64,000 nt of DNA from Microvirga arabica. Its GTDB lineage: Bacteria; Pseudomonadota; Alphaproteobacteria; Rhizobiales; Beijerinckiaceae. The stretch covers positions 62,001-126,000 of the forward strand of contig NZ_JAFBID010000001.1 of the NCBI RefSeq assembly GCF_016811235.1. Direction: 5' to 3'. A program made the position numbers and the translations under genes. Positions 17,467 through 27,547 of this stretch are shown here, piece after piece (position 1 is the stretch's first letter; the number at the start of each line of letters is the position of its first letter). The notes beneath the pieces were generated by a model. That model made no database searches. It saw nothing but the letters and a program-made list of their open reading frames with translations, and was not told the origin of the DNA.

Positions 17467-18366
17467 TCAGCGGAGAGCAACGACCGTGCCGGCAGAGTTG
17501 AGCTGGCACCCTACGCGAGACTGGCGAACCTGACGAGCGTTCGCGCGGGCATACACGACACGGACGTGGAGAGGAGCCACGAGGCCACCACGCACCAAAC
17601 GGCTTGCTCGCCCGGCACCTGCGGCTTCCACCCGAATTGCGCCATACTGAGCTGCAGCCGCTGCGATGGAAGCGCGACATCGTTCGACGATCTGACCCGA
17701 AACACCCGCTCGCGTCGGGCGCACATCAACCAAGTCTTCGCTCCCAGTCCGCGAAGACTCAAGACGGGGGATAAGCGAAGATGGCAGGCTTAAATCATTC
17801 ATGCTCTCTCGGGCTGCGAGTGGTGCGGTTGTCGCTGCCACACTCCCTGGACTCCGCGCACTTGGCGCCGACTGCGAGCCTACACTACGGGTTTCGCGAT
17901 CATCGCGACCTTCGATGTTGGCTCTTCCTCCTTCACGATTAGCCTGCCCAGCACCTGGGGCGCTGGCTCCTCCGGCAATTCCTCCACTGGCGCTGTTTCC
18001 CTGAGTGCCGCGCCCTTCGGCACTTCCTCCGCCCTTGCCGCTGCTTCCCCCCTGCCCTCCATAGCCACCTCCGCGGCCGCTCTCACCATTCTGACCGCTC
18101 CGTCCGCCTCTCTCTCCACCACCGTCATTGTTGTTAGCGTTACCACCTCTGTTTCCGCTACTGCCGCTGTTGGCATTGTCGCCACTGTTACCTTTGCCGC
18201 CGCCGTTTCCGTTCCCTTGGCCGCCGTCTTTTCCTCCTCCGTCATTGCCTTGACCACCGGAATTGCCGCCGCCATTTCCTCCACCGTTATTCCCATTCTT
18301 GGCCGCGACAGGATGAGACGCCAGCAATACAGCGATGACAATTGAAGTGAGAGGTATCCGGAGCAT
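17467..18366 (-). CDS. Secreted glycine/asparagine-rich protein
   Basis: About 299 residues from MLRIPLTSIVIAVLLASHPV, a clear signal peptide; AGGAGG lies just before the ATG at 18366, so I use that start and not the longer frame to 18414. Residues about 24-140 are low-complexity Gly/Asn/Ser/Gln repeats, then a Ser/Ala/Arg-rich linker, then a C-terminal domain of about 90 residues (ERCRASIAAAAAQYGAIRVE, HVRVVYARANARQVRQSRVG) with two cysteines that may form a disulfide. It resembles the Gly-Asn region of the S8 protease at 59027. Function unknown; probably envelope or extracellular. Confidence 0.7.
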   Translation of the reverse strand: MLRIPLTSIVIAVLLASHPVAAKNGNNGGGNGGGNSGGQGNDGGGKDGGQGNGNGGGKGNSGDNANSGSSGNRGGNANNNDGGGERGGRSGQNGESGRGGGYGGQGGSSGKGGGSAEGRGTQGNSASGGIAGGASAPGAGQANREGGRANIEGRDDRETRSVGSQSAPSARSPGSVAATTAPLAARESMNDLSLPSSLIPRLESSRTGSEDLVDVRPTRAGVSGQIVERCRASIAAAAAQYGAIRVEAAGAGRASRLVRGGLVAPLHVRVVYARANARQVRQSRVGCQLNSAGTVVALR

Positions 18367-18410
18367 GGCTCCTCCTGATGGTTGAGATTCTCGCGATAGC
18401 GGACGGGAGT

Positions 18411-19565
18411 TCACCAGAGCCTGCTATCAGGAAGGAGATCATTCGGCAGGCTGATGGCGCCACGGTTTTGAGTGTCCTGGGCCAGCATGTGACGCGGCTG
18501 ACTTACTCGTTGCGCGGGCTTTCCAACGGACCGCACACTTTGGTTTCTGGGCTCGTGCCGTGGCCTTGCCAGCCTCGACACGCCAGGCTCAGGTGCACGA
18601 ACTGGAGCCGCCCCACTCTTATTGCCAGGTTTGGCCAGCGGCTTGATTTCGCCACTCGAGGTGGCTTGCCGAGGCTTGTCGGCTATCGCGTTCTCCCTCT
18701 TGTCCGGTCGAACTCTTCGATGCTGGGCTTGTCTTTTCTCGATCAATGGGACCGTATTCGCCAGTGCAGGCAGGGACAGATTAGAAGCCCGCTCCGTTGA
18801 ATCATCTCCAGAGTCATTGAGAGAAGCTTCATCAACAGTTCCCTCGTCGTCTGGCCGCAGCTGGCTTACGGCTTCTGGCCTGTCGCTGTGCAGAGCAGTG
18901 GCAACAGCCAGCTGCTGCTGCACCGACTCCAACTGGGCAAGAGCAGAAGCGGCTCTCATCCTCTCGCTTTCTGCCATTGTTTTAGCCTTTAGGACCTGCG
19001 TGCTGAGGCTTGCCAGTTCCTTCTGTAGCGCGGCCACTTTCAACAATGCATCTTCCGCGCTTTTCGGTCTCTCAGTCTCCGCAATCGCAGGCCCGGCTTC
19101 TCGCCTTTCATGCGCCTCTGCGTCAGCGAGCTGCTCCCTGAGGATCAATATCTCCTCCTGCTTTTCCAGAAGGTTCGCCAGCTGCTCCTGAAGGGCAGCG
19201 ATTTGCAACTGGCCAGCGGCGGCGCTGCTCCGTTCCCTCTCAAAAGCCGCCTGGAGGGTGAGAATCCGAACCTCATCACCTGCAGCAACTTCCATAGAGC
19301 TGTGCAATGCAAGCAAAGGCAGGTTTTGCCATCTTTCGGCTAGCGGAGAATATGTGTCAGGCAAAGCTCCACCGCTAGGATCGGCCACTTCGGGCAGATG
19401 ACCTCCTCTTCCAAGCGGTCCGTCTGCGAAGCTTGGCAATAGATACGCCGCAATGCTCACTGCACCGAGCGCGCCAATCATCCCCCACCACTTTCTGCCT
19501 GAGGCGAATGGGAGGGACCTTCCTTTATGGACTGCTTCAGATCGCCAAAACATTTGTCGGGACAT
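18411..19565 (-). CDS. Membrane-anchored coiled-coil protein, hypothetical
   Basis: 384 residues. A short cytoplasmic N-terminus is followed by one membrane segment (WWGMIGALGAVSIAAYLLP, about residues 26-44), and then a predicted coiled coil from about 100 to 225 rich in Leu/Glu/Ala/Gln heptads (LTLQAAFERERSSAAAGQLQ, LQEQLANLLEKQEEILILRE). The C-terminal 130 residues are basic, Pro/Arg-rich and probably disordered. It lies 44 bases upstream of the glycine-rich secreted protein on the same strand, so they may act together. No family recognised. Confidence 0.65.
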   Translation of the reverse strand: MSRQMFWRSEAVHKGRSLPFASGRKWWGMIGALGAVSIAAYLLPSFADGPLGRGGHLPEVADPSGGALPDTYSPLAERWQNLPLLALHSSMEVAAGDEVRILTLQAAFERERSSAAAGQLQIAALQEQLANLLEKQEEILILREQLADAEAHERREAGPAIAETERPKSAEDALLKVAALQKELASLSTQVLKAKTMAESERMRAASALAQLESVQQQLAVATALHSDRPEAVSQLRPDDEGTVDEASLNDSGDDSTERASNLSLPALANTVPLIEKRQAQHRRVRPDKRENAIADKPRQATSSGEIKPLAKPGNKSGAAPVRAPEPGVSRLARPRHEPRNQSVRSVGKPAQRVSQPRHMLAQDTQNRGAISLPNDLLPDSRLW

Positions 19566-19834
19566 AAGCGGCCCTCTGTTTTCTAACCTTCATCGGGGCG
19601 ATGGCTCACGTGAAAGGCGCACCGTCATACCGGCAAAGGATCTCTCGTTTCGACTACCTCGCCCGGTAACGATCTATTACTAGGCTTCATTGTGGCCCCG
19701 TCATGTATTCTCATTGGCAATTTGGAACGATGATACCTTTGAGGGTATCCAATGACCGAAAAGATCAGCCAGGATCACGCGCCCTCGTTCCCGACTTCAG
19801 AAGCATCCGGATCAGCCCTCGGCATGCCCTTCAT

Positions 19835-20062
19835 TTACGAAGACCTGTCAACGTCCGGAGGAACTGGAGGAGGCATCCAGTGAGTTGCGTCCTCCACGTC
19901 GATGTAGTCACGCATATGGCTGTCGTAGAAGACGAACGCACCTTGAGGAAATTCAGGGCCTTGGTACCAGAATACATCGATGTAACGGACTCCGTTCTCC
20001 GTCCATACATCAAGCCTGGACCCATCCCGAGGCGCGGACTCCAACGGCCGCCACTCAGTCAT
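19835..20062 (-). CDS. DUF551-like small protein (75 aa)
   Basis: The sequence begins MTEWRPLESAPRDGSRLDVW and ends DATHWMPPPVPP. The W-PL-SAPRDG opening and THWMP-P-P ending are the recognisable pattern of DUF551-like proteins, common in phages and rhizobial accessory DNA. Function unknown. Full length for the family. Confidence 0.65.
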   Translation of the reverse strand: MTEWRPLESAPRDGSRLDVWTENGVRYIDVFWYQGPEFPQGAFVFYDSHMRDYIDVEDATHWMPPPVPPDVDRSS

Positions 20063-20161
20063 TAGGTGGTCGCCAAAGAAACAGAGCTTCAGAAAATAAG
20101 CTTTGCATTATTCCATAAGAGCATCGTTTGCAGAGAAGGAAGCGCACAGGTGACCGGCGGA

Positions 20162-20560
20162 TCAGAAAGCAATCGCCGAACCTTGATGCCGATGAGTGGC
20201 TGATGGGGCTCTCCGTATGCGTCCAGAGCGGAATACTTTCTTTTGCGCCGGCGATAAAGTTGCGTTGAGAACCTCGTTCAAGCTCTGAAGTTCCTCCTGC
20301 AGGAGGCTTAGGCGCATTAGCAGTTCGGCGTCCGACATCCGGGCGGCAGATGGATCGCCGCTCAAGGGATGCTGGTCGCCTGCGGCTTGGCGGATGCTCG
20401 CCAACGCAGTCTGGCCAATTCCCGGGACGGCCAACCAGCTTCTATCGCAGATCCGGCTGACCTCCTGAACAGTGGGCCTGCGCCCTTTGAACTCGTGCAG
20501 GATGGCAGACTTCACTCGGGACGGGACAGCCTCTAGTGGGAATAAGTCGTTCTCATGCAT
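20162..20560 (-). CDS. Hypothetical protein with helix-hairpin-helix-like segment
   Basis: About 132 residues from MHENDLFPLEAVPSRVKSAI. The region ICDRSWLAVPGIGQTALASI resembles a helix-hairpin-helix (V-P-G-I-G) like that of some DNA-binding or alpha-CTD-like domains; then comes a leucine-rich helix (AELLMRLSLLQEELQSLNEV) and a basic tail. An ATG at 20575 would add five residues; GGGG upstream favours 20560. Role unknown, perhaps DNA binding. Confidence 0.55.
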   Translation of the reverse strand: MHENDLFPLEAVPSRVKSAILHEFKGRRPTVQEVSRICDRSWLAVPGIGQTALASIRQAAGDQHPLSGDPSAARMSDAELLMRLSLLQEELQSLNEVLNATLSPAQKKVFRSGRIRRAPSATHRHQGSAIAF

Positions 20561-20905
20561 CGTAAATCCCCGCATTTCCCCAACACGCTCACTAGGTCAG
20601 AGTTCAATAGAGGCGAGGGCGCGACAGGATTGGGACTGATTTGAGATCAGGCGCGGCCATATACAGAAAAGATCAACTTTTCTCCCTATGCTCCAGCCCG
20701 GGAACCGCATGAACAGGTCGTGACACGAGAGAATTCTCCTCGTCATGCGATGCTGATCAAAAGCATCCTGCACTGGACTCGTCCCCTCTCAAGGGCATAG
20801 CCCACCTTGAACGGCACCAGAGCGAATCCAGATATCCGCAGGATATTGTCGCACTCACACCTCTTATTGTGCGTTCGTACGTTAGCTTTATGCAGCCAGC
20901 CCGAT
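20561..20905. other. Intergenic region, no gene seen
   Basis: Separates a leftward hypothetical gene from the rightward hemolysin III gene and must hold both promoters. I saw no strong dyad or consensus promoter. Frames extending the hemolysin III gene upstream from 20906 lack family-like sequence. Confidence 0.45.
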
Positions 20906-21565
20906 ATGAAGGAAGCGGACTTGAAATGGAATTACGACAGGCGTGAGATCATCGCTGACGGCATCGTCCATGCAGTTGGAGTGATCGTAGGAATCGTCTC
21001 CATCATCGCCTTGCTCGTGCTGGCCGCCCCTACCGTCGGAGCATGGGAATTCACCTCCATCCTGGTCTATGGCACTGGCCTTCTGACGGTGCTCACCGTC
21101 TCGGCGCTCTACAACCTCTGGCCGGTCTCGCCGGTCAAATGGATGCTGCGGCGGTTCGACCATTCAGCCATCTACCTCCTGATCGCGGGCACCTACACGC
21201 CGTTCATCACCCAGATGAAGGCGGGTGCGGAGTCCCTGGTGCTGCTGGTCGGGGTGTGGCTCACATCCGCGGTGGGCATCGCCCTCAAACTCAGCTTCCC
21301 CGGACGGTTCGACCGTCTCTCGATCCTGCTCTACCTGCTCCTGAGCTGGAGCGGCGTCATGGCCTATGAGTCCGTCTTTGGCGCACTTCCCAGCTCCACC
21401 CTCTGGCTTCTTGTCATCGGGGGCGTTCTTTACACGGGCGGCGTGGTTTTCCACCTCTGGGAGAGCCTACGCTTTCAGAATGCGATCTGGCACACCTTCG
21501 TCCTGGTCGCGGCCGCCTGCCATTACGGTGCCGTGCTCGACTGCCTGGTGCTTGCACGGGCCTGA
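20906..21565 (+). CDS. Hemolysin III family (PAQR/YqfA-like) membrane protein
   Basis: About 219 residues with seven hydrophobic helices. Family motifs are present: REIIADGIVHAVGVIVG near the N-terminus, FDHSAIYLLIAGTYTPF in the middle and IWHTFVLVAAACHYGAVL near the end, giving the conserved His, Asp/Ser and HxxxH-type residues of PAQR hydrolases. Start at 20906 (MKEADLKWNYDRREI) fits the family length; an upstream ATG at 20807 does not. Stands alone, convergent with the sugar-transport operon. Confidence 0.88.
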   Translation: MKEADLKWNYDRREIIADGIVHAVGVIVGIVSIIALLVLAAPTVGAWEFTSILVYGTGLLTVLTVSALYNLWPVSPVKWMLRRFDHSAIYLLIAGTYTPFITQMKAGAESLVLLVGVWLTSAVGIALKLSFPGRFDRLSILLYLLLSWSGVMAYESVFGALPSSTLWLLVIGGVLYTGGVVFHLWESLRFQNAIWHTFVLVAAACHYGAVLDCLVLARA

Positions 21566-21656
21566 CAGAGGGCACCTGAGGTTCAGGCGGCATGGGCCGC
21601 TGTGCACCCGAAGGCTGCGCCACAGCACAACTCGCTCAGCGCCACCCGCGACGAAT

Positions 21657-22856
21657 TCATTTCTTCCTGTTGTAAACGTCCAAGGAGACAGCTGCCAGCA
21701 GCACAAGTCCCTTGATGACCTGCTGGTAGTCGATACCGATCCCTAAGATCGACATGCCATTGTTCATCACACCCATGATGAAGGCGCCGATGACGGCACC
21801 CGTCACCTTGCCGACACCCCCGGTGGCCGAGGCACCGCCGATGAACACGGCCGCGATCACGTCGAGTTCGAAGCCGAGACCGGCCTTCGGCGTGGCCGTA
21901 TTGAGCCGCGCCGCGAATATCAGGCCGGCGAGGCCCGCCAGTACGCCCATGTTGACGAAGGTGAGAAAGGTCAGGCGCTCGGTTTTGATGCCCGAGAGCT
22001 TCGCTGCCTTCTCGTTGCCGCCCAGGGCATAGACCCGGCGGCCGATGGTGGTGCGGTTTGTCACGAAGGCATAGAGCGCGATCAGCACCGCCATGATGAC
22101 AAGAACGTTCGGCAGGCCGCGGTAGGTTGCCATCAGGTAGCAGAACGCGATCACGAGCACGGCGAGCAGGCCATTCTTGAACAGGAAGAGACCGAAAGGT
22201 GCGGTCTCAACCGCATGCTTGAGTTGGTTCGCGCGGCTGCGGAAGCTGAAATAGATGATGGCTGCAACGCTCGCCATTCCTAGGAACAGAGCCGTGTAGT
22301 TGAACCCCTGCCCGCCGAAGACGTCAGGAATGAAGCCTGAGCTCAGGCGCTGGAACACCACCGGGAAAGGACCGACCGACATTCCGCCGAGGAGCGCCAG
22401 CGTCAGGCCCTTGAAGACGAGCATGCCGGCGAGCGTCACGATGAAGGACGGCACCTTGAAATAGGCCACCCAATAGCCTTGAGCCGCACCGATCAGGCCG
22501 CCGACGATCAGGCAGGCGATGGTGGTTGTCACCGGATCGAAGCCCCACCGGACCATCATCATGGCGGCCAGACCGCCAACGAATCCGACGATGGAGCCGA
22601 CCGAGAGGTCGATGTGCCCGGCCACGATGACGAGCAGCATGCCGAGCGCCATGATGACGATATAGCTGTTCTGCAGCACGAGGTTAGTGAGGTTGAGGGG
22701 CCGCAGCAGGGTGCCGTTGGTCACCATCTGGAAGAACAGCATGATGGCCAGGAGCGACAACAGCATGCCATAGTCGCGGAAATGGCTCTTGATGAACTCC
22801 ATCCACGAGGTCTTGGGCTGGGAAACGTGAAGCTCGTCAGCGGTTCTCGTGTCCAT
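21657..22856 (-). CDS. gguB: Multiple monosaccharide ABC transporter permease (GguB/MmsB)
   Basis: 399 residues with about ten membrane segments. Typical XylH/GguB features: LGMLLVIVAGHIDLSVGSIV near residue 80, FVVTLAGM-like helix (FIVTLAGMLVFKGLTLALLG), GRRVYALGGNEKAAKLSGI, and near the end NNGMSILGIGIDYQQVIKGL. It is the membrane channel for aldoses delivered by ChvE and powered by the upstream ATPase; one base separates the two genes. Last gene of chvE-gguA-gguB. Confidence 0.92.
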   Translation of the reverse strand: MDTRTADELHVSQPKTSWMEFIKSHFRDYGMLLSLLAIMLFFQMVTNGTLLRPLNLTNLVLQNSYIVIMALGMLLVIVAGHIDLSVGSIVGFVGGLAAMMMVRWGFDPVTTTIACLIVGGLIGAAQGYWVAYFKVPSFIVTLAGMLVFKGLTLALLGGMSVGPFPVVFQRLSSGFIPDVFGGQGFNYTALFLGMASVAAIIYFSFRSRANQLKHAVETAPFGLFLFKNGLLAVLVIAFCYLMATYRGLPNVLVIMAVLIALYAFVTNRTTIGRRVYALGGNEKAAKLSGIKTERLTFLTFVNMGVLAGLAGLIFAARLNTATPKAGLGFELDVIAAVFIGGASATGGVGKVTGAVIGAFIMGVMNNGMSILGIGIDYQQVIKGLVLLAAVSLDVYNRKK

Positions 22857-22857
22857 C

Positions 22858-24390
22858 TCAGCGCCTCCCGGACTTGACGATAGCGTGCATGATTTTCTCC
22901 TGGGACGCTTCGGCGATGTCGAACTCGGCGATCAGAGATCCCTCGTTCATCACATAGATCCTGTCGCACATGCCCAGCAACTCCGGCATCTCAGAGGATA
23001 TCATGAGAACACCCTTGCCGGCATCGGCCAGCCTGTTGATGATGGTATAGATTTCGTACTTCGCGCCGACATCAATGCCCCGGGTCGGCTCGTCGAGGAT
23101 AAGAATCTCAGGGTCGGAGAACAGCCATTTGCTCAATACGACCTTCTGCTGGTTGCCGCCCGACAGATTAACCGCCTCCTGGAAGACGCTGGGGCTGCGG
23201 ATACGCATCCTGGCGCGGTAATCGTTGGCAACCGCCAGCTCCTGCATATCGTCGATGACAAAGCTCTTGGAGACTCCCTCAAGATTGGCGAGGGTCACGT
23301 TCTTACGAATATCCTCGGCCAAAACCAGGCCATACGTCTTGCGATCCTCGGTCGCGTAGGCGATCCGGTTCGACACCGCCTTCTCCACCGTGCTCACGTC
23401 GATCTCATGCCCGTGGAGCGTCACGCGGCCGGAAATATTCTGGCCATAACTGCGCCCGAACAGGCTCATGGCGAACTCGGTCCGCCCTGCTCCCATCAAC
23501 CCGGCGATGCCGACGATCTCGCCGCGGCGGATGTTCAGGCTGACGTCCTTGACCACCTGCACGTGAGTATGGATCGGATGGTAGGCGGACCAGTTCTCCA
23601 CTTGGAAAATGGTCTCGCCGATCTTCGGATCGCGCTTGGGATAGCGGTCCTCCATGGTCCGGCCCACCATGCCGCGGATGATGCGATCCTCACTGACGGC
23701 TTCTATCCGGCAGTCCAGCGTCTCGACCGTGCCGCCGTCCCGGAGAACCGTGATGGCATCTGCAACTTTCGAGATCTCATTGAGCTTGTGCGAGATCAGG
23801 ATTGAGGAAATGCCCTGAGCCTTGAACTGGAGCAGCAGGTTCAGGAGTGCGTCGCTATCCTTTTCATTCAGGCTGGCGGTCGGCTCATCGAGAATGAGAA
23901 GCTTCACCTTCTTCGAGAGCGCCTTGGCAATCTCCACGAGCTGCTGCTTGCCGACGCCCAAATTAGTTACGAGCGTTTCGGGGGATTCATTGAGCCCGAC
24001 GACCTTGAGCAGTTCCTTGGTACGGGAAAATGCCAGCGACCAGTCGATGACGCCGTATTTCGCCTGTTCGTTGCCGAGAAAGATGTTTTCGGCAATCGAC
24101 AGGAGCGGCACCAGCGCCAGCTCCTGATGAATGATGATGATGCCGAGCGCCTCGCTGTCGGCGATGCCCTTGAAGCGCCGCTCCGCTCCTTCGTAGATGA
24201 TGGAGCCGGAATAGGAACCGTGCGGATAGACGCCGCTCAGAACCTTCATCAGCGTGGACTTGCCGGCACCATTCTCGCCCACCAGCGCATGGATCTCACC
24301 GGCCTTGACGGTGATGTTGACGTTGTCGAGCGCTTTCACGCCCGGAAACGTCTTGCTGATCCCTCGCATCTCAAGGATTGCGTTCATCAC
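22858..24390 (-). CDS. gguA: Multiple monosaccharide ABC transporter ATP-binding protein (GguA/MmsA)
   Basis: 510 residues with two fused ABC domains. First domain: Walker [17 protein letters not shown], signature [15 protein letters not shown], Walker [12 protein letters not shown]. Second domain (from about residue 255): a degenerate Walker A region [16 protein letters not shown], signature [15 protein letters not shown], Walker [15 protein letters not shown]. This double-domain form is diagnostic of CUT2 sugar importers. Lies between chvE and gguB, 89 bases after chvE with a hairpin in the gap. Confidence 0.93.
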   Translation of the reverse strand: MMNAILEMRGISKTFPGVKALDNVNITVKAGEIHALVGENGAGKSTLMKVLSGVYPHGSYSGSIIYEGAERRFKGIADSEALGIIIIHQELALVPLLSIAENIFLGNEQAKYGVIDWSLAFSRTKELLKVVGLNESPETLVTNLGVGKQQLVEIAKALSKKVKLLILDEPTASLNEKDSDALLNLLLQFKAQGISSILISHKLNEISKVADAITVLRDGGTVETLDCRIEAVSEDRIIRGMVGRTMEDRYPKRDPKIGETIFQVENWSAYHPIHTHVQVVKDVSLNIRRGEIVGIAGLMGAGRTEFAMSLFGRSYGQNISGRVTLHGHEIDVSTVEKAVSNRIAYATEDRKTYGLVLAEDIRKNVTLANLEGVSKSFVIDDMQELAVANDYRARMRIRSPSVFQEAVNLSGGNQQKVVLSKWLFSDPEILILDEPTRGIDVGAKYEIYTIINRLADAGKGVLMISSEMPELLGMCDRIYVMNEGSLIAEFDIAEASQEKIMHAIVKSGRR

Positions 24391-24440
24391 ATGACCTCAA
24401 GCCGCACCGGACGGGCAACCTCACTTGAAACGAACAAGGA

Positions 24441-24460
24441 CCCCACGCGCATGCGCGGGG
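24441..24460. terminator. Hairpin between chvE and gguA
   Basis: GC-rich palindrome CCCCACGCGCATGCGCGGGG with CCCC/GGGG ends and a CGCGCATGCGCG core. On the minus strand it is followed by TCCTTGTTCGTTTC. A leaky terminator or stabiliser here would give more ChvE than GguAB. Confidence 0.55.
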
Positions 24461-24479
24461 CCCGATCGCATTGAGCCGG

Positions 24480-25544
24480 TTACTTGAACTCGGTTTCCTT
24501 GTAGTAGCCGCTGCCGACCAGAACTTCCTTCCAGTTCGATGCATCGACATTGACCGGCTTCAACAGGTAGGACGGGACCGTCTTCACGCCGTTCTCGTAG
24601 GTCTTCGTGTCGTTGACTTCGGGCTGCTTGCCCGACAGAACCGCGTCGACCATATTAGCGGCGACCTTGGCAAGTTCGCGGGTATCCTTGAACACCGTCT
24701 GGGTCTGCTCCTTCGCCAGGATCGACTTCACGGACGGGACTTCCGCATCCTGTCCGGTGATCACCGGCATCGGCTGCTGGGCCGTGCCATACCCCACGCC
24801 CTTGAGCGAGGAGATGATACCGATGCTCAGGCCGTCATAAGGCGAGAGAACCGCGTCGACACGCTTGTCGGTGTAGAAGGCGCTGAGCAGATTATCCATG
24901 CGGGCCTGGGCGACGGCGCCGTCCCAGCGCAGGGTCGAGACCTTGTCCATGCCCATCTGGCCGCTCTGAACCTTAAGCTTGCCGCTCTTGATGTAAGGGT
25001 CGAGAACGGACATGGCGCCGTTATAGAAGAAGTAGGCGTTGTTGTCGTCCGGCGAACCGCCGAACAGCTCGACGTTGAACGGTCCCTTGCCCTCCTTCAG
25101 GCCGAGTGCCTTTTCGATATAGCCGCCCTGCAGCACGCCGACCTGGAAGTTGTCGAAGGTGGCGTAGTAGTCGACATTTTTGGAGTTGCGGATCAGGCGG
25201 TCATAGGCAATGACCTTGATCCCCTTATCGGCAGCTTGCTGCAGCGCGTCGGACAGGGTCGTGCCATCGATGGCTGCGATCACGAGGACCTTGGAGCCCT
25301 TGGTGATCATGTTCTCGACTTGGGAGAGCTGATTTGGAATATCGTCGTCTGCATATTGCAGGTCGACGTTGTAGCCCTTCTCCTTCAGCACTTTGACCAT
25401 GTTGTTACCGTCATCGATCCAGCGTGCGGACGACTTCGTGGGCATGGCCACGCCAACGGTACCCTTGTCCTGCGCCTGTGCGGCGCCAAAGAGGCCGAAG
25501 GCTCCAAGCGCCACAGCGGCCATTGTTGTCGTAAACGTCTTCAA
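24480..25544 (-). CDS. chvE: ChvE-type periplasmic multiple sugar-binding protein
   Basis: 354 residues. Signal peptide ([20 protein letters not shown]) then [20 protein letters not shown], followed by [40 protein letters not shown] and [20 protein letters not shown], all characteristic of ChvE. In Agrobacterium ChvE binds arabinose, galactose, glucose, xylose and related aldoses and also signals through VirA; here no vir gene is visible, so uptake is the supported role. First gene of the gguAB operon. Confidence 0.94.
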   Translation of the reverse strand: MKTFTTTMAAVALGAFGLFGAAQAQDKGTVGVAMPTKSSARWIDDGNNMVKVLKEKGYNVDLQYADDDIPNQLSQVENMITKGSKVLVIAAIDGTTLSDALQQAADKGIKVIAYDRLIRNSKNVDYYATFDNFQVGVLQGGYIEKALGLKEGKGPFNVELFGGSPDDNNAYFFYNGAMSVLDPYIKSGKLKVQSGQMGMDKVSTLRWDGAVAQARMDNLLSAFYTDKRVDAVLSPYDGLSIGIISSLKGVGYGTAQQPMPVITGQDAEVPSVKSILAKEQTQTVFKDTRELAKVAANMVDAVLSGKQPEVNDTKTYENGVKTVPSYLLKPVNVDASNWKEVLVGSGYYKETEFK

Positions 25545-25793
25545 GGTCGTTCTCCCTTTTGTTCATGCTCCAGGCTATGGTCACTCTGCCTGACGCAATT
25601 CGACACCCTTCGCTCAAGAACTTTCGTCAGCTTATGGCCGCGGCGGAGCCGACCGGCTGGCTGATCTTGTTGTCGGGGCAGTCATCGCTTCGCGAAACCC
25701 TGCCTACTCATTGCCTGATCGGTGTGCTCCATTCGATCAGGAGTAAATCATACCCTAACGGCACCGCACGCACCGAGAATCTCTCCTCACGGC

Positions 25794-26570
25794 TCAATCA
25801 GCCCCTGAGAAAGCGTGGATCTGGATCTTGGCCAATGAACTCTCGGCATGCTTGATCTGGACCCTCTCCGCCGCCTGCAAGATCAGCGCGGCTATGGCAT
25901 CGCTTGCGGCGGACGGATATCGTTGCTCGATGGCGTCGAACACCGCCTGATGCTGGCGCATCACCTCCTTGAAGCGGTCATCGCTGGAGACCGGGGAACT
26001 GATGGTGAATGATGTTGCCAGCGCTGCTCCGATGACGGAGCCGATCGATTGCAGGAAGGGATTGCCGGAAGCCTCCAAGATGGCCTGGTGAAAGGCCAGA
26101 TCGGCCTTCGTGAATCCCTGCCGGTTGCTCTCGCAGCCATACATGCCCTGAAGCGCCTTGTGCATGGCCTTGAGCTGCTCGGGCGTCCGCCGCAAGGCCG
26201 CCGTCGCGCAGGCGAGCGGCTCAAGCGTCTGGCGGATCTCGAACAGCCATCCCAGGAAGCGGGCGTCGACACCCATCTCCAGATGCCATTCGAGGATGTC
26301 GGCATCGAACATATTCCAGTTGTTGCGATCAAGAACCTTGGTGCCGACCTTCGTCTTGGACTCGATCAGCCCCTTAGCCGCCAGGGTCTTCAGGGCCTCC
26401 CGGAGCGCCGTGCGCGAAACCCCGAAAAGCTCCATGAGCTCTCCATCGCCCGGCAGGATGCTTCCGACAGGGAAGTGTCCCTGCATGATGTTCTGGCCGA
26501 TCCCGTGGGTCACGAGGTCATGGGCCGATCGCGCTCTTGGGGGCCTCTGGATACCGTTCACCAACGCCAT
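25794..26570 (-). CDS. GntR/FadR-type (FCD) transcriptional regulator
   Basis: 258 residues. The winged helix-turn-helix reads GDGELMELFGVSRTALREAL followed by KTLAAKGLIESKTKVGTKVL; the C-terminal all-helical FCD domain contains FEIRQTLEPLACATAALR and FTKADLAFHQAILEASGNPF with the metal-type Asp/His residues, and a final histidine in MRQHQAVFDAI. Start at 26570 (MALVNGIQRPP), eleven bases after yjfF; an upstream ATG lies inside that gene. Probably represses both the ytf operon it ends and the neighbouring chvE operon in response to a sugar acid. Confidence 0.88.
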   Translation of the reverse strand: MALVNGIQRPPRARSAHDLVTHGIGQNIMQGHFPVGSILPGDGELMELFGVSRTALREALKTLAAKGLIESKTKVGTKVLDRNNWNMFDADILEWHLEMGVDARFLGWLFEIRQTLEPLACATAALRRTPEQLKAMHKALQGMYGCESNRQGFTKADLAFHQAILEASGNPFLQSIGSVIGAALATSFTISSPVSSDDRFKEVMRQHQAVFDAIEQRYPSAASDAIAALILQAAERVQIKHAESSLAKIQIHAFSGAD

Positions 26571-26581
26571 TGTCCTGTCTC

Positions 26582-27547
26582 TCACGCTGACCGGGACCGA
26601 ACAGATGCCGCCGACAATCCCCGTTGCAAGACGATGAATGCGAACAGAAGAGCACCAATGGCGATTTTGGTCCACCAGGAACTCAGGGTTCCCTCGAAGG
26701 TAATATAAGTCTGGATCAACCCCTGGATCAGAACGCCGACAAACGTGCCGATGATCGTTCCGTAGCCCCCCGTCAGCAGCGTGCCGCCGATGACCACTGC
26801 CGCGATGGTATCGAGTTCCACTCCGGTCGCGGCCAGGGAGTAGCCTGCGGATGTATAGAAGGAAAAGACAATTCCTGCCAGGGCCGCGAGAAGGCTCGAC
26901 AGCATGTAGATCCGAACTGTCGTCTTTCCCACGGGAACGCCCATCAATTCGGCCGATGTCCTGTTGCCGCCAAGAGCATAGACGTTGGCTCCAAAGCGCG
27001 TGAAATGGGCGAGAACAATTCCGGCCGCGAAGGTCACCAGCATGACGATGGCAATGAAGGTCAACCTGCCCCCGCCCGGGAGAGCGAAGGCAATGTCGGT
27101 AATCTGGCCATAGGCCGGAGCATTGATCGGGATCGAATCCGTGGTGAGCACGAAGCAGAGACCACGCGCTAGGAACATGCCCGCCAAAGTCACGATGAAG
27201 GCCGGGATCTGGAAGGCGTGGATCAGGAAGCCCATGCCGGCTCCAAACAGGGCAGCCAGACCCAAGATGAGCACGAAGGCCAGGTATGGATTGACGCCGT
27301 ATCGCTCGATTGTGACCGCCAGGAATACGCCCGTGAAGGCGATCACCGAGCCGACCGACAGATCGATGCCGCCAGACAGGATCACGAAGGTCATGCCAAC
27401 GGCCACGATGCCAAGAAAAGCATTGTCGGTGAGAAGATTGCCGATCACCCGCGTCGAGGCGAAGCTCGGAAACTGAGCGAGGCAGATCAGGTAGCCGACG
27501 ATGAAGACGGCCAGTGTGATGAGAACCGGAATGTGCCGCCGGATCAT
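26582..27547 (-). CDS. yjfF: Galactofuranose-type ABC transporter permease YjfF
   Basis: 321 residues beginning MIRRHIPVLITLAVFIVGYL. Motifs VAVGMTFVILSGGIDLSVGS, FIVTLAGMFLARGLCFVLTT, VYALGGNRTSAELMGVPVGK and GTFVGVLIQGLIQTYITFEG match YjfF of the YtfQRT-YjfF importer. Its ATG overlaps the ytfT stop (ATGA), a coupled pair of permeases. The frame stays open upstream into ytfT in another phase; this is not a real fusion. Confidence 0.9.
   Translation of the reverse strand: MIRRHIPVLITLAVFIVGYLICLAQFPSFASTRVIGNLLTDNAFLGIVAVGMTFVILSGGIDLSVGSVIAFTGVFLAVTIERYGVNPYLAFVLILGLAALFGAGMGFLIHAFQIPAFIVTLAGMFLARGLCFVLTTDSIPINAPAYGQITDIAFALPGGGRLTFIAIVMLVTFAAGIVLAHFTRFGANVYALGGNRTSAELMGVPVGKTTVRIYMLSSLLAALAGIVFSFYTSAGYSLAATGVELDTIAAVVIGGTLLTGGYGTIIGTFVGVLIQGLIQTYITFEGTLSSWWTKIAIGALLFAFIVLQRGLSAASVRSRSA

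Noticed and set aside
19752..19883. 43-residue plus-strand frame (MTEKISQDHAPS...)
   Set aside because: No good ribosome site, and it overlaps the 3' end of the better-supported DUF551-like gene on the other strand.
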